A DNA stretch of 64,000 nucleotides from Eledone cirrhosa (lineage: Eukaryota > Mollusca > Cephalopoda > Octopoda > Eledonidae): positions 23,544,798 to 23,608,797 of the forward strand of contig OZ024744.1 of the NCBI GenBank assembly GCA_964016885.1. The letters are read 5' to 3'. Below the pieces are notes generated by a model. The model saw only the letters and a program-made list of their open reading frames with translations. It was not told the DNA's origin and ran no database searches. This document shows, one piece after another, positions 1 to 10,000 of this stretch; positions within the stretch are counted from its first letter, which is position 1; the number at the start of each line of letters is the position of its first letter. The position numbers and the translations under genes were made by a program.

Positions 1-14
1 AGTTGAATCTTAAG

Positions 15-48
15 AACTGACTCGTTTTATCAACAGTTCAACATTAAG
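15..48 (+). repeat. Exemplar boundary monomer (TTTTATCAAC/AGTTCAAC)
   Basis: An A-headed monomer with TTTTATCAAC instead of TTTTAACAAC and AGTTCAACC or AGTTCAACA instead of AGTTGAATC. These changes travel together. In the first 2.5 kb such monomers start at 15, 355, 626, 898, 1204, 1510, 1850, 2190 and 2461, so spacings are 340, 271, 272, 306, 306, 340, 340 and 271 bp. The following monomer usually has a CACTGACTCG or AACTGACTCA header, and the one after that usually begins after TTCAA. The boundary monomer therefore marks the start of each 8-10-monomer sub-block and is the best ruler for this array. Confidence 0.9.
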
Positions 49-116
49 CACTGACTCGTTTTAACAACAGTTGAATCTTCAAATAAAACTCGTTTTAACA
101 ACAGTTGATTCTTCAG

Positions 117-150
117 AACTGACTCGTTTTAACAACAGTTGAATCTTAAG
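117..150 (+). repeat. Exemplar canonical A-type monomer
   Basis: This copy matches the commonest A form: header AACTGACTCG, then TTTTAACAAC, AGTTGAATCT and TAAG. G+C is 11 of 34. It carries one CpG (header end), the interrupted dyad CAAC-A-GTTG at 133-141, and the AflII-type hexamer CTTAAG at its end. Forward-frame stops fall at monomer offsets 4 (TGA), 14 (TAA), 24 (TGA) and 31 (TAA), covering all three frames. Frequent derivatives have GACTCA in place of GACTCG, GATTCG in place of GACTCG, or a header starting CACTG. Confidence 0.95.
133..141. other. Core dyad CAAC-A-GTTG (exemplar)
   Basis: The most conserved part of the monomer core is this interrupted palindrome with 4-bp arms and a 1-bp centre; it occurs in most of the roughly 1,880 monomers. 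The right arm with its flank reads CAGTTG, whose complement CAACTG fits the Myb-type consensus YAACKG and the E-box pattern CANNTG. Protein binding is not shown by the sequence; the motif and its copy number are. Confidence 0.6.
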
Positions 151-152
151 AT
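143..152. other. ATCTTAAGAT palindrome at monomer junction (exemplar)
   Basis: A perfect 10-bp palindrome forms wherever a TTAAG-ending monomer is followed by a B header; before an A header only the inner 8 bp TCTTAAGA remain palindromic. The junction is changed in the lineages ending TTCAA, TTCAG, TTTAG and CTCTAG, so palindrome quality varies along the array in the HOR pattern. Confidence 0.65.
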
Positions 153-184
153 AAAACTCGTTTTAACAACAGTTGAATCTTAAG
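151..184 (+). repeat. Exemplar canonical B-type monomer
   Basis: Header ATAAAACTCG on the same core as the A type, G+C 9 of 34. When B follows a monomer ending TTAAG, the junction forms the perfect 10-bp palindrome ATCTTAAGAT (143-152 here). A and B monomers often alternate, giving a 68-bp pseudo-period. Alternation is not strict: A-A and B-B neighbours occur at fixed places in each HOR. Derivatives include ATAAAATTCG, GTAAAATTCG, ATAAACTCG (33-mer), ATAAACCTCG, and ATAAAACTCT with loss of the CpG. Confidence 0.95.
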
Positions 185-187
185 AAC

Positions 188-194
188 TGACTCA
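188..194. other. TGACTCA motif in A-type variants (exemplar)
   Basis: Where the header reads AACTGACTCA instead of AACTGACTCG, the 7-mer TGACTCA appears, identical to the AP-1/Gcn4-type bZIP consensus. A second copy is at 460-466, and the variant recurs at regular HOR positions across the window. It results from a G-to-A change at the monomer's single CpG. Whether any bZIP protein binds is unknown. Confidence 0.6.
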
Positions 195-203
195 TTTTAA
201 CAA

Positions 204-209
204 CAGCTG
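204..209. other. CAGCTG variant (exemplar)
   Basis: A large minority of monomers have CAGCTG where the consensus has CAGTTG. This makes a perfect hexamer palindrome and removes the Myb-like CAACTG reading while keeping the E-box pattern. The variant is placed non-randomly, generally once or twice per sub-block and commonly just before a B monomer. Confidence 0.65.
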
Positions 210-2629
210 AATCTCTAGATAAAACTCGTTATAACAACAGTTGAATCTTAAGGTAAAATTCGTTTTAACAACAGTTGAATCTTAAGAACTGACTCGTTTT
301 AACAACAGCTGAATCTTAAGATAAAACTCGTTTTAACAACAGTTGAATCTTAAGAACTGACTCGTTTTATCAACAGTTCAACCTTAAGCACTGACTCGTT
401 TTAACAACAGTTGAATCTTCAAATAAAACTCGTTTTAACAACAGTTGAATCTTAAGAACTGACTCATTTTAACAACAGTTGAATCTTAAGAACTGATTCG
501 TTTTAACAACAGTTGAATCTTAAGATAAAACTCGTTTTAACAACAGTTGAATCTTAAGAACTGACTCGTTTTAACAACAGCTGAATCTTAAGATAAAACT
601 CGTTTTACAACAGTTGAATCTTAAGAACTGACTCGTTTTATCAACAGTTCAACCTTAAGAACTGACTCATCCTAACAACAGTTGAATCTTCAAATAGAAC
701 TCGTTTTAACAACAGTTGAATCTTAAGAACTGATTCGTTTTAACAACAGCTGAATCTTAAGATAAAACTCGTTTTAACAACAGTTGAATCTTAAGATAAA
801 ATTCGTTTTAACAACAGTTGAATCTTAAGAACTGACTCGTTTTAACAACAGCTGAATCTTAAGATAAAACTCTTTTTAACAACAGTTGAATCTTAAGAAC
901 TGACTCGTTTTATCAACAGTTCAACCTTAAGCACTGACTCGTTTTAACAACAGTTGAATCTTCAAATAAAACTCGTTTTAACAACAGTTGATTCTTCAGA
1001 ACTGACTCGTTTTAATAACAGTTGAATCTTAAGATAAAACTCGTTTTAACAACAGTTGAATCTTAAGAACTCATTCGTTTTAACAACAGCTGAATCTTAA
1101 GATAAAACTCGTTTTAACAACAGTTGAATCTTAAGAACTGATTCGTTTTAACAACAGCTGAATCTTAAGATAAAACTCTTTTTAACAACAGTTGAATCTT
1201 AAGAACTGACTCGTTTTATCAACAGTTCAACCTCAAGCACTGACTCGTTTTAACAACAGTTGAATCTTCAAATAAAACTCGTTTTAACAACAGTTGATTC
1301 TTCAGAACTGACTCGTTTTAACAACAGTTGAATCTTAAGATAAAACTCGTTTTAACAACAGTTGAATCTTAAGAACTGACTCGTTTTAATAACAGTTGAA
1401 TCTTAAGATAAAACTCGTTTTAACAACAGTTGAATCTTAAGAACTGACTCGTTTTAACAACAGCTGAATCTTAAGATAAAACTCTTTTTAACAACAGTTG
1501 AATCTTAAGAACTGACTCGTTTTATCAACAGTTCAACATTAAGCACTGACTCGTTTTAACAACAGTTGAATTTTTAAATAAAACTCGTTTTAACAACAGT
1601 TGATTCTTCAGAACTGACTCGTTTTAACAACAGTTGAATCTTAAGATAAAACTCGTTTTAACAACAGTTGAATCTTAAGAACTGACTCATTTTAACAACA
1701 GCTGAATCTCTAGATAAAACTCGTTATAACAACAGTTGAATCTTAAGGTAAAATTCGTTTTAACAACAGTTGAATCTTAAGAACTGACTCGTTTTAACAA
1801 CAGCTGAATCTTAAGATAAAACTCTTTTTAACAACAGTTGAATCTTAAGAACTGACTCGTTTTATCAACAGTTCAACATTAAGCACTGACTCGTTTTAAC
1901 AACAGTTGAATCTTCAAATAAAACTCGTTTTAACAACAGTTGATTCTTCAGAACTGACTCGTTTTAACAACAGTTGAATCTTAAGATAAAACTCGTTTTA
2001 ACAACAGTTGAATCTTAAGAACTGACTCATTTTAACAACAGCTGAATCTCTAGATAGAACTCGTTATAACAACAGTTGAATCTTAAGGTAAAATTCGTTT
2101 TAACAACAGTTGAATCTTAAGAACTGACTCGTTTTAACAACAGCTGAATCTTAAGATAAAACTCGTTTTAACAACAGTTGAATCTTAAGAACTGACTCGT
2201 TTTATCAACAGTTCAACCTTAAGCACTGACTCGTTTTAACAACAGTTGAATCTTCAAATAAAACTCGTTTTAACAACAGTTGAATCTTAAGAACTGACTC
2301 ATTTTAACAACAGTTGAATCTTAAGAACTGATTCGTTTTAACAACAGTTGAATCTTAAGATAAAACTCGTTTTAACAACAGTTGAATCTTAAGAACTGAC
2401 TCGTTTTAACAACAGCTGAATCTTAAGATAAAACTCGTTTTACAACAGTTGAATCTTAAGAACTGACTCGTTTTATCAACAGTTCAACCTTAAGAACTGA
2501 CTCATCCTAACAACAGTTGAATCTTCAAATAGAACTCGTTTTAACAACAGTTGAATCTTAAGAACTGATTCGTTTTAACAACAGCTGAATCTTAAGATAA
2601 AACTCGTTTTAACAACAGTTGAATCTTAA

Positions 2630-4020
2630 GAACTGACTCGTTTTAACAACAGTTCAACCTTAAGAACTGACTCGTTTTAACAACAGTTGAATCTTTAAAT
2701 AAAACTCGTTTTAACTACAGTTGAATCTTAAGAACTGACTCGTTTTAACAACAGTTGAATCTTAAGATAAAACTCGTTTTAACAACAGTTGAATCTTAAG
2801 AACTGACTCATTTTAACAACAGTTGAATCTTAAGAACTGATTCGTTTTAACAACAGTTGAATCTTCAGATAAAACTCGTTTTAACTACAGTTGAATCTTA
2901 AGAACTGACTCGTTTTAACAACAGTTGAATCTTAAGATAGAACTCGTTTTAACAACAGTTGAATCTTAAGAACTGACTCATTTTAACAAGAGTTGAATCT
3001 TAAGAACTGATTCGTTTTAACAACAGTTGAATCTTAAGATAAAACTCGTTTTAACAACAGTTGAATCTTAAGAACTGACTCGTTTTAACAACAGCTGAAT
3101 CTTAAGATAAAACTCGTTTTGCAACAGTTGAATCTTAAGAACTGACTCGTTTTATCAACAGTTCAACATTAAGAACTGACTCATTTTAACAACAGTTGAA
3201 TCTTCAAATAAAACTCGTTTTAACAACAGTTGATTCTTCAGAACTGACTCGTTTTAACAACAGTTGAATCTTAAGATAAAACTCGTTTTAACAACAGTTG
3301 AATCTTAAGAACTGACTCATTTTAACAACAGCTGAATCTTTAGATAAAACTCGTTTTAACAACAGTTGAATCTTAAGAACTGACTCGTTTTAACAACAGT
3401 TGAATCCTCAAATAAAACTCGTTTTAACAACAGTTGAATCTTAATAACTCACTCGTGTTAACAACAGTTGAATCTTAAGATAAAACTCGTTTTAACAACA
3501 GTTGAATCTTAAGAACTGACTCATTTTAACAACAGTTGAATCTTAAGAACTGATTCGTTTTAACAACAGTTGAATCTTCAGATAAAACTCGTTTTAACTA
3601 CAGTTGAATCTTAATTACTGACTAGTTTTAACAACAGTTGAATCTTAAGATAAAACTCGTTTTAACAACAGTTGAATCTTAAGAACTGGCTCATTTTAAC
3701 AACAGTTGAATCTTAAGAACTGATTCGTTTTAACAACAGTTGAATCTTAAGATAAAACTCGTTTTAACAACAGTTGAATCTTAAGAACTGACTCGTTTTA
3801 ATAACAGTTGAATCTTAAGATAAAACTCGTTTTAACAACAGTTGAATCTTAAGAACTGACTCGTTTTAACAACAGCTGAATCTTAAGATAAAACTCGTTT
3901 TACAACAGTTGAATCTTAAGAACTGACTCGTTTTATCAACAGTTCAACCTTAAGAACTGACTCATCCTAACAACAGTTGAATCTTCAAATAAAACTCGTT
4001 TTAACAACAGTTGAATCTTA
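2630..4020 (+). repeat. Class III block (TTTTAACTACAG lineage)
   Basis: Monomers here carry ACTACAG in place of ACAACAG (near 2712, 2893 and 3598), CTTCAGATAAAACTCG headers, ATAGAACTCG, and a TCTTTAG ending near 3340. A rare CTAGTTTT variant lies at 3622. The block interrupts the class I HOR. Close relatives occur near 18.9, 22.5, 25.8, 27.5, 30.8, 33.2, 36.6, 42.2 and 54.7-59.5 kb. The CTAGTTTT variant recurs only at 56307 and 59499, tying this block most closely to 54.7-59.5 kb. It carries extra private changes such as AATTACTG near 3613. Confidence 0.75.
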
Positions 4021-7000
4021 AGAACTCATTCGTTTTAACAACAGCTGAATCTTAAGATAAAACTCGTTTTAACAACAGTTGAATCTTAAGAACTGATTCG
4101 TTTTAACAACAGCTGAATCTTAAGATAAAACTCTTTTTAACAACAGTTGAATCTTAAGAACTGACTCGTTTTATCAACAGTTCAACCTCAAGCACTGACT
4201 CGTTTTAACAACAGTTGAATCTTCAAATAAAACTCGTTTTAACAACAGTTGATTCTTCAGAACTGACTCGTTTTAACAACAGTTGAATCTTAAGATAAAA
4301 CTCGTTTTAACAACAGTTGAATCTTAAGAACTGACTCGTTTTAATAACAGTTGAATCGTAAGATAAAACTCGTTTTAACAACAGTTGAATCTTAAGAACT
4401 GACTCGTTTTAACAACAGCTGAATCTTAAGATAAAACTCTTTTTAACAACAGTTGAATCTTAAGAACTGACTCGTTTTATCAACAGTTCAACATTAAGCA
4501 CTGACTCGTTTTAACAACAGTTGAATCTTCAAATAAAACTCGTTTTAACAACAGTTGATTCTTCAGAACTGACTCGTTTTAACAACAGTTGAATCTTAAG
4601 ATAAAACTCGTTTTAACAACAGTTGAATCTTAAGAACTGACTCATTTTAACAACAGCTGAATCTCTAGATAAAACTCGTTATAACAACAGTTGAATCTTA
4701 AGGTAAAATTCGTTTTAACAACAGTTGAATCTTAAGAACTGACTCGTTTTAACAACAGCTGAATCTTAAGATAAAACTCGTTTTAACAACAGTTGAATCT
4801 TAAGAACTGACTCGTTTTATCAACAGTTCAACCTTAAGCACTGACTCGTTTTAACAACAGTTGAATCTTCAAATAAAACTCGTTTTAACAACAGTTGAAT
4901 CTTAAGAACTGACTCATTTTAACAACAGTTGAATCTTAAGAACTGATTCGTTTTAACAACAGTTGAATCTTAAGATAAAACTCGTTTTAACAACAGTTGA
5001 ATCTTAAGAACTGACTCGTTTTAACAACAGCTGAATCTTAAGATAAAACTCGTTTTACAACAGTTGAATCTTAAGAACTGACTCGTTTTATCAACAGTTC
5101 AACCTTAAGAACTGACTCATCCTAACAACAGTTGAATCTTCAAATAGAACTCGTTTTAACAACAGTTGAATCTTAAGAACTGATTCGTTTTAACAACAGC
5201 TGAATCTTAAGATAAAACTCGTTTTAACAACAGTTGAATCTTAAGATAAAATTCGTTTTAACAACAGTTGAATCTTAAGAACTGACTCGTTTTAACAACA
5301 GCTGAATCTTAAGATAAAACTCTTTTTAACAACAGTTGAATCTTAAGAACTGACTCGTTTTATCAACAGTTCAACCTTAAGCACTGACTCGTTTTAACAA
5401 CAGTTGAATCTTCAAATAAAACTCGTTTTAACAACAGTTGATTCTTCAGAACTGACTCGTTTTAATAACAGTTGAATCTTAAGATAAAACTCGTTTTAAC
5501 AACAGTTGAATCTTAAGAACTCATTCGTTTTAACAACAGCTGAATCTTAAGATAAAACTCGTTTTAACAACAGTTGAATCTTAAGAACTGATTCGTTTTA
5601 ACAACAGCTGAATCTTAAGATAAAACTCTTTTTAACAACAGTTGAATCTTAAGAACTGACTCGTTTTATCAACAGTTCAACCTCAAGCACTGACTCGTTT
5701 TAACAACAGTTGAATCTTCAAATAAAACTCGTTTTAACAACAGTTGATTCTTCAGAACTGACTCGTTTTAACAACAGCTGAATCTTAAGATAAAACTCGT
5801 TTTAACAACAGTTGAATCTTAAGAACTGACTCGTTTTAATAACAGTTGAATCTTAAGATAAAACTCGTTTTAACAACAGTTGAATCTTAAGAACTGACTC
5901 GTTTTAACAACAGCTGAATCTTAAGATAAAACTCTTTTTAACAACAGTTGAATCTTAAGAACTGACTCGTTTTATCAACAGTTCAACATTAAGCACTGAC
6001 TCGTTTTAACAACAGTTGAATTTTTAAATAAAACTCGTTTTAACAACAGTTGATTCTTCAGAACTGACTCGTTTTAACAACAGTTGAATCTTAAGATAAA
6101 ACTCGTTTTAACAACAGTTGAATCTTAAGAACTGACTCATTTTAACAACAGCTGAATCTCTAGATAAAACTCGTTATAACAACAGTTGAATCTTAAGGTA
6201 AAATTCGTTTTAACAACAGTTGAATCTTAAGAACTGACTCGTTTTAACAACAGCTGAATCTTAAGATAAAACTCTTTTTAACAACAGTTGAATCTTAAGA
6301 ACTGACTCGTTTTATCAACAGTTCAACATTAAGCACTGACTCGTTTTAACAACAGTTGAATCTTCAAATAAAACTCGTTTTAACAACAGTTGATTCTTCA
6401 GAACTGACTCGTTTTAACAACAGTTGAATCTTAAGATAAAACTCGTTTTAACAACAGTTGAATCTTAAGAACTGACTCATTTTAACAACAGCTGAATCTC
6501 TAGATAAAACTCGTTATAACAACAGTTGAATCTTAAGGTAAAATTCGTTTTAACAACAGTTGAATCTTAAGAACTGACTCGTTTTAACAACAGCTGAATC
6601 TTAAGATAAAACTCGTTTTAACAACAGTTGAATCTTAAGAACTGACTCGTTTTATCAACAGTTCAACCTTAAGCACTGACTCGTTTTAACAACAGTTGAA
6701 TCTTCAAATAAAACTCGTTTTAACAACAGTTGAATCTTAAGAACTGACTCATTTTAACAACAGTTGAATCTTAAGAACTGATTCGTTTTAACAACAGTTG
6801 AATCTTAAGATAAAACTCGTTTTAACAACAGTTGAATCTTAAGAACTGACTCGTTTTAACAACAGCTGAATCTTAAGATAAAACTCGTTTTACAACAGTT
6901 GAATCTTAAGAACTGACTCGTTTTATCAACAGTTCAACCTTAAGAACTGACTCATCCTAACAACAGTTGAATCTTCAAATAGAACTCGTTTTAACAACAG

Positions 7001-10000
7001 TTGAATCTTAAGAACTGATTCGTTTTAACAACAGCTGAATCTTAAGATAAAACTCGTTTTAACAACAGTTGAATCTTAAGATAAAATTCGTTTTAACAAC
7101 AGTTGAATCTTAAGAACTGACTCGTTTTAACAACAGCTGAATCTTAAGATAAAACTCTTTTTAACAACAGTTGAATCTTAAGAACTGACTCGTTTTATCA
7201 ACAGTTCAACCTTAAGCACTGACTCGTTTTAACAACAGTTGAATCTTCAAATAAAACTCGTTTTAACAACAGTTGATTCTTCAGAACTGACTCGTTTTAA
7301 TAACAGTTGAATCTTAAGATAAAACTCGTTTTAACAACAGTTGAATCTTAAGAACTCATTCGTTTTAACAACAGCTGAATCTTAAGATAAAACTCGTTTT
7401 AACAACAGTTGAATCTTAAGAACTGATTCGTTTTAACAACAGCTGAATCTTAAGATAAAACTCTTTTTAACAACAGTTGAATCTTAAGAACTGACTCGTT
7501 TTATCAACAGTTCAACCTCAAGCACTGACTCGTTTTAACAACAGTTGAATCTTCAAATAAAACTCGTTTTAACAACAGTTGATTCTTCAGAACTGACTCG
7601 TTTTAACAACAGTTGAATCTTAAGATAAAACTCGTTTTAACAACAGTTGAATCTTAAGAACTGACTCGTTTTAATAACAGTTGAATCTTAAGATAAAACT
7701 CGTTTTAACAACAGTTGAATCTTAAGAACTGACTCGTTTTAACAACAGCTGAATCTTAAGATAAAACTCTTTTTAACAACAGTTGAATCTTAAGAACTGA
7801 CTCGTTTTATCAACAGTTCAACATTAAGCACTGACTCGTTTTAACAACAGTTGAATTTTTAAATAAAACTCGTTTTAACAACAGTTGATTCTTCAGAACT
7901 GACTCGTTTTAACAACAGTTGAATCTTAAGATAAAACTCGTTTTAACAACAGTTGAATCTTAAGAACTGACTCATTTTAACAACAGCTGAATCTCTAGAT
8001 AAAACTCGTTATAACAACAGTTGAATCTTAAGGTAAAATTCGTTTTATCAACAGTTCAACCTTAAGCACTGACTCGTTTTAACAACAGTTGAATCTTCAA
8101 ATAAAACTCGTTTTAACAACAGTTGAATCTTAAGAACTGACTCATTTTAACAACAGTTGAATCTTAAGAACTGATTCGTTTTAACAACAGTTGAATCTTA
8201 AGATAAAACTCGTTTTAACAACAGTTGAATCTTAAGAACTGACTCGTTTTAACAACAGCTGAATCTTAAGATAAAACTCGTTTTACAACAGTTGAATCTT
8301 AAGAACTGACTCGTTTTATCAACAGTTCAACCTTAAGAACTGACTCATCCTAACAACAGTTGAATCTTCAAATAGAACTCGTTTTAACAACAGTTGAATC
8401 TTAAGAACTGATTCGTTTTAACAACAGCTGAATCTTAAGATAAAACTCGTTTTAACAACAGTTGAATCTTAAGATAAAATTCGTTTTAACAACAGTTGAA
8501 TCTTAAGAACTGACTCGTTTTAACAACAGCTGAATCTTAAGATAAAACTCTTTTTAACAACAGTTGAATCTTAAGAACTGACTCGTTTTATCAACAGTTC
8601 AACCTTAAGCACTGACTCGTTTTAACAACAGTTGAATCTTCAAATAAAACTCGTTTTAACAACAGTTGATTCTTCAGAACTGACTCGTTTTAATAACAGT
8701 TGAATCTTAAGATAAAACTCGTTTTAACAACAGTTGAATCTTAAGAACTCATTCGTTTTAACAACAGCTGAATCTTAAGATAAAACTCGTTTTAACAACA
8801 GTTGAATCTTAAGAACTGATTCGTTTTAACAACAGCTGAATCTTAAGATAAAACTCGTTTTAACAACAGTTGAATCTTAAGAACTGACTCGTTTTAATAA
8901 CAGTTGAATCTTAAGATAAAACTCGTTTTAACAACAGTTGAATCTTAAGAACTGACTCGTTTTAACAACAGCTGAATCTTAAGATAAAACTCTTTTTAAC
9001 AACAGTTGAATCTTAAGAACTGACTCGTTTTATCAACAGTTCAACATTAAGCACTGACTCGTTTTAACAACAGTTGAATTTTTAAATAAAACTCGTTTTA
9101 ACAACAGTTGATTCTTCAGAACTGACTCGTTTTAACAACAGTTGAATCTTAAGATAAAACTCGTTTTAACAACAGTTGAATCTTAAGAACTGACTCATTT
9201 TAACAACAGCTGAATCTCTAGATAAAACTCGTTATAACAACAGTTGAATCTTAAGGTAAAATTCGTTTTAACAACAGTTGAATCTTAAGAACTGACTCGT
9301 TTTAACAACAGCTGAATCTTAAGATAAAACTCTTTTTAATAACAGTTGAATCTTAAGAACTGACTCGTTTTATCAACAGTTCAACATTAAGCACTGACTC
9401 GTTTTAACAACAGTTGAATCTTCAAATAAAACTCGTTTTAACAACAGTTGATTCTTCAGAACTGACTCGTTTTAACAACAGTTGAATCTTAAGATAAAAC
9501 TCGTTTTAACAACAGTTGAATCTTAAGAACTGACTCATTTTAACAACAGCTGAATCTCTAGATAAAACTCGTTATAACAACAGTTGAATCGTAAGGTAAA
9601 ATTCGTTTTAACAACAGTTGAATCTTAAGAACTGACTCGTTTTAACAACAGCTGAATCTTAAGATAAAACTCGTTTTAACAACAGTTGAATCTTAAGAAC
9701 TGACTCGTTTTATCAACAGTTCAACCTTAAGCACTGACTCGTTTTAACAACAGTTGAATCTTCAAATAAAACTCGTTTTAACAACAGTTGAATCTTAAGA
9801 ACTGACTCATTTTAACAACAGTTGAATCTTAAGAACTGATTCGTTTTAACAACAGTTGAATCTTAAGATAAAACTCGTTTTAACAACAGTTGAATCTTAA
9901 GAACTGACTCGTTTTAACAACAGCTGAATCTTAAGATAAAACTCGTTTTACAACAGTTGAATCTTAAGAACTGACTCGTTTTATCAACAGTTCAACCTTA

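Larger units (their letters stand above)
185..286 (+). repeat. Class I signature triplet (TCTCTAG / GTTATAAC / GTAAAATTCG)
   Basis: Three successive monomers carry linked variants: AACTGACTCA with CAGCTG and ending TCTCTAG (185-218), ATAAAACTCG followed by TTATAACAAC (219-252), and a GTAAAATTCG header (253-286). The same triplet recurs with its TCTCTAG at 213, 1708, 2048, 4663, 6158, 6498, 7993, 9216, 9556, 10745, 32649, 34993, 38152, 39409, 40055, 41312, 43997, 45356, 46546 and 47905, and again near 57.08 and 60.27 kb. It is absent from the 12-32 kb class II domain, so it defines class I. Confidence 0.88.
15..1849 (+). repeat. Class I higher-order repeat, 1,835-bp unit
   Basis: This unit holds 54 monomers with one 1-bp deletion (54 x 34 - 1 = 1,835). 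It divides at boundary monomers into sub-blocks 15-354 (10 monomers), 355-625 (8, containing the 33-mer near 601-610), 626-897 (8), 898-1203 (9), 1204-1509 (9) and 1510-1849 (10). The TCTCTAG plus GTTATAAC variant pair at 213 reappears at 2048, exactly 1,835 bp on, and within the next duplicate at 4663 and 6498, again 1,835 apart. The last sub-block resembles the first, so the HOR itself probably grew by amplification of sub-blocks. Confidence 0.85.
1..2629 (+). repeat. Left copy of 4,450-bp segmental duplication
   Basis: Position 1 onward is repeated almost base for base from 4451 to about 7079. Diagnostic variants agree at exactly +4,450 (213 with 4663, 1708 with 6158, 2048 with 6498). I noticed two substitutions: T1328 versus C5778 and G2057 versus A6507. 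The step equals 131 monomers minus four 1-bp deletions, and four such 33-mers are visible between the markers (near 601, 2440, 3117 and 3900). The match ends at 2630, where this copy enters a class III block while the other continues as class I. Such low divergence implies recent duplication or conversion. Confidence 0.88.

Noticed and set aside
28..36. DnaA box / iteron origin
   Set aside because: The boundary monomer contains TTATCAACA, one mismatch from the bacterial TTATCCACA box. Spacing, copy number and the satellite setting do not fit a bacterial or plasmid origin.
229..240. TATA-box promoter at GTTATAAC
   Set aside because: TATAAC is a single-base variant of the core inherited by duplication in class I; there is no downstream gene and no other promoter element.
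253..286. CENP-B box
   Set aside because: ATTCGTTTTAACAACAG agrees with the TTCGNNNNA half of the minimal CENP-B motif, but the essential CGGG is replaced by AACA. The resemblance covers few fixed bases and is expected by chance in a monomer of this composition.
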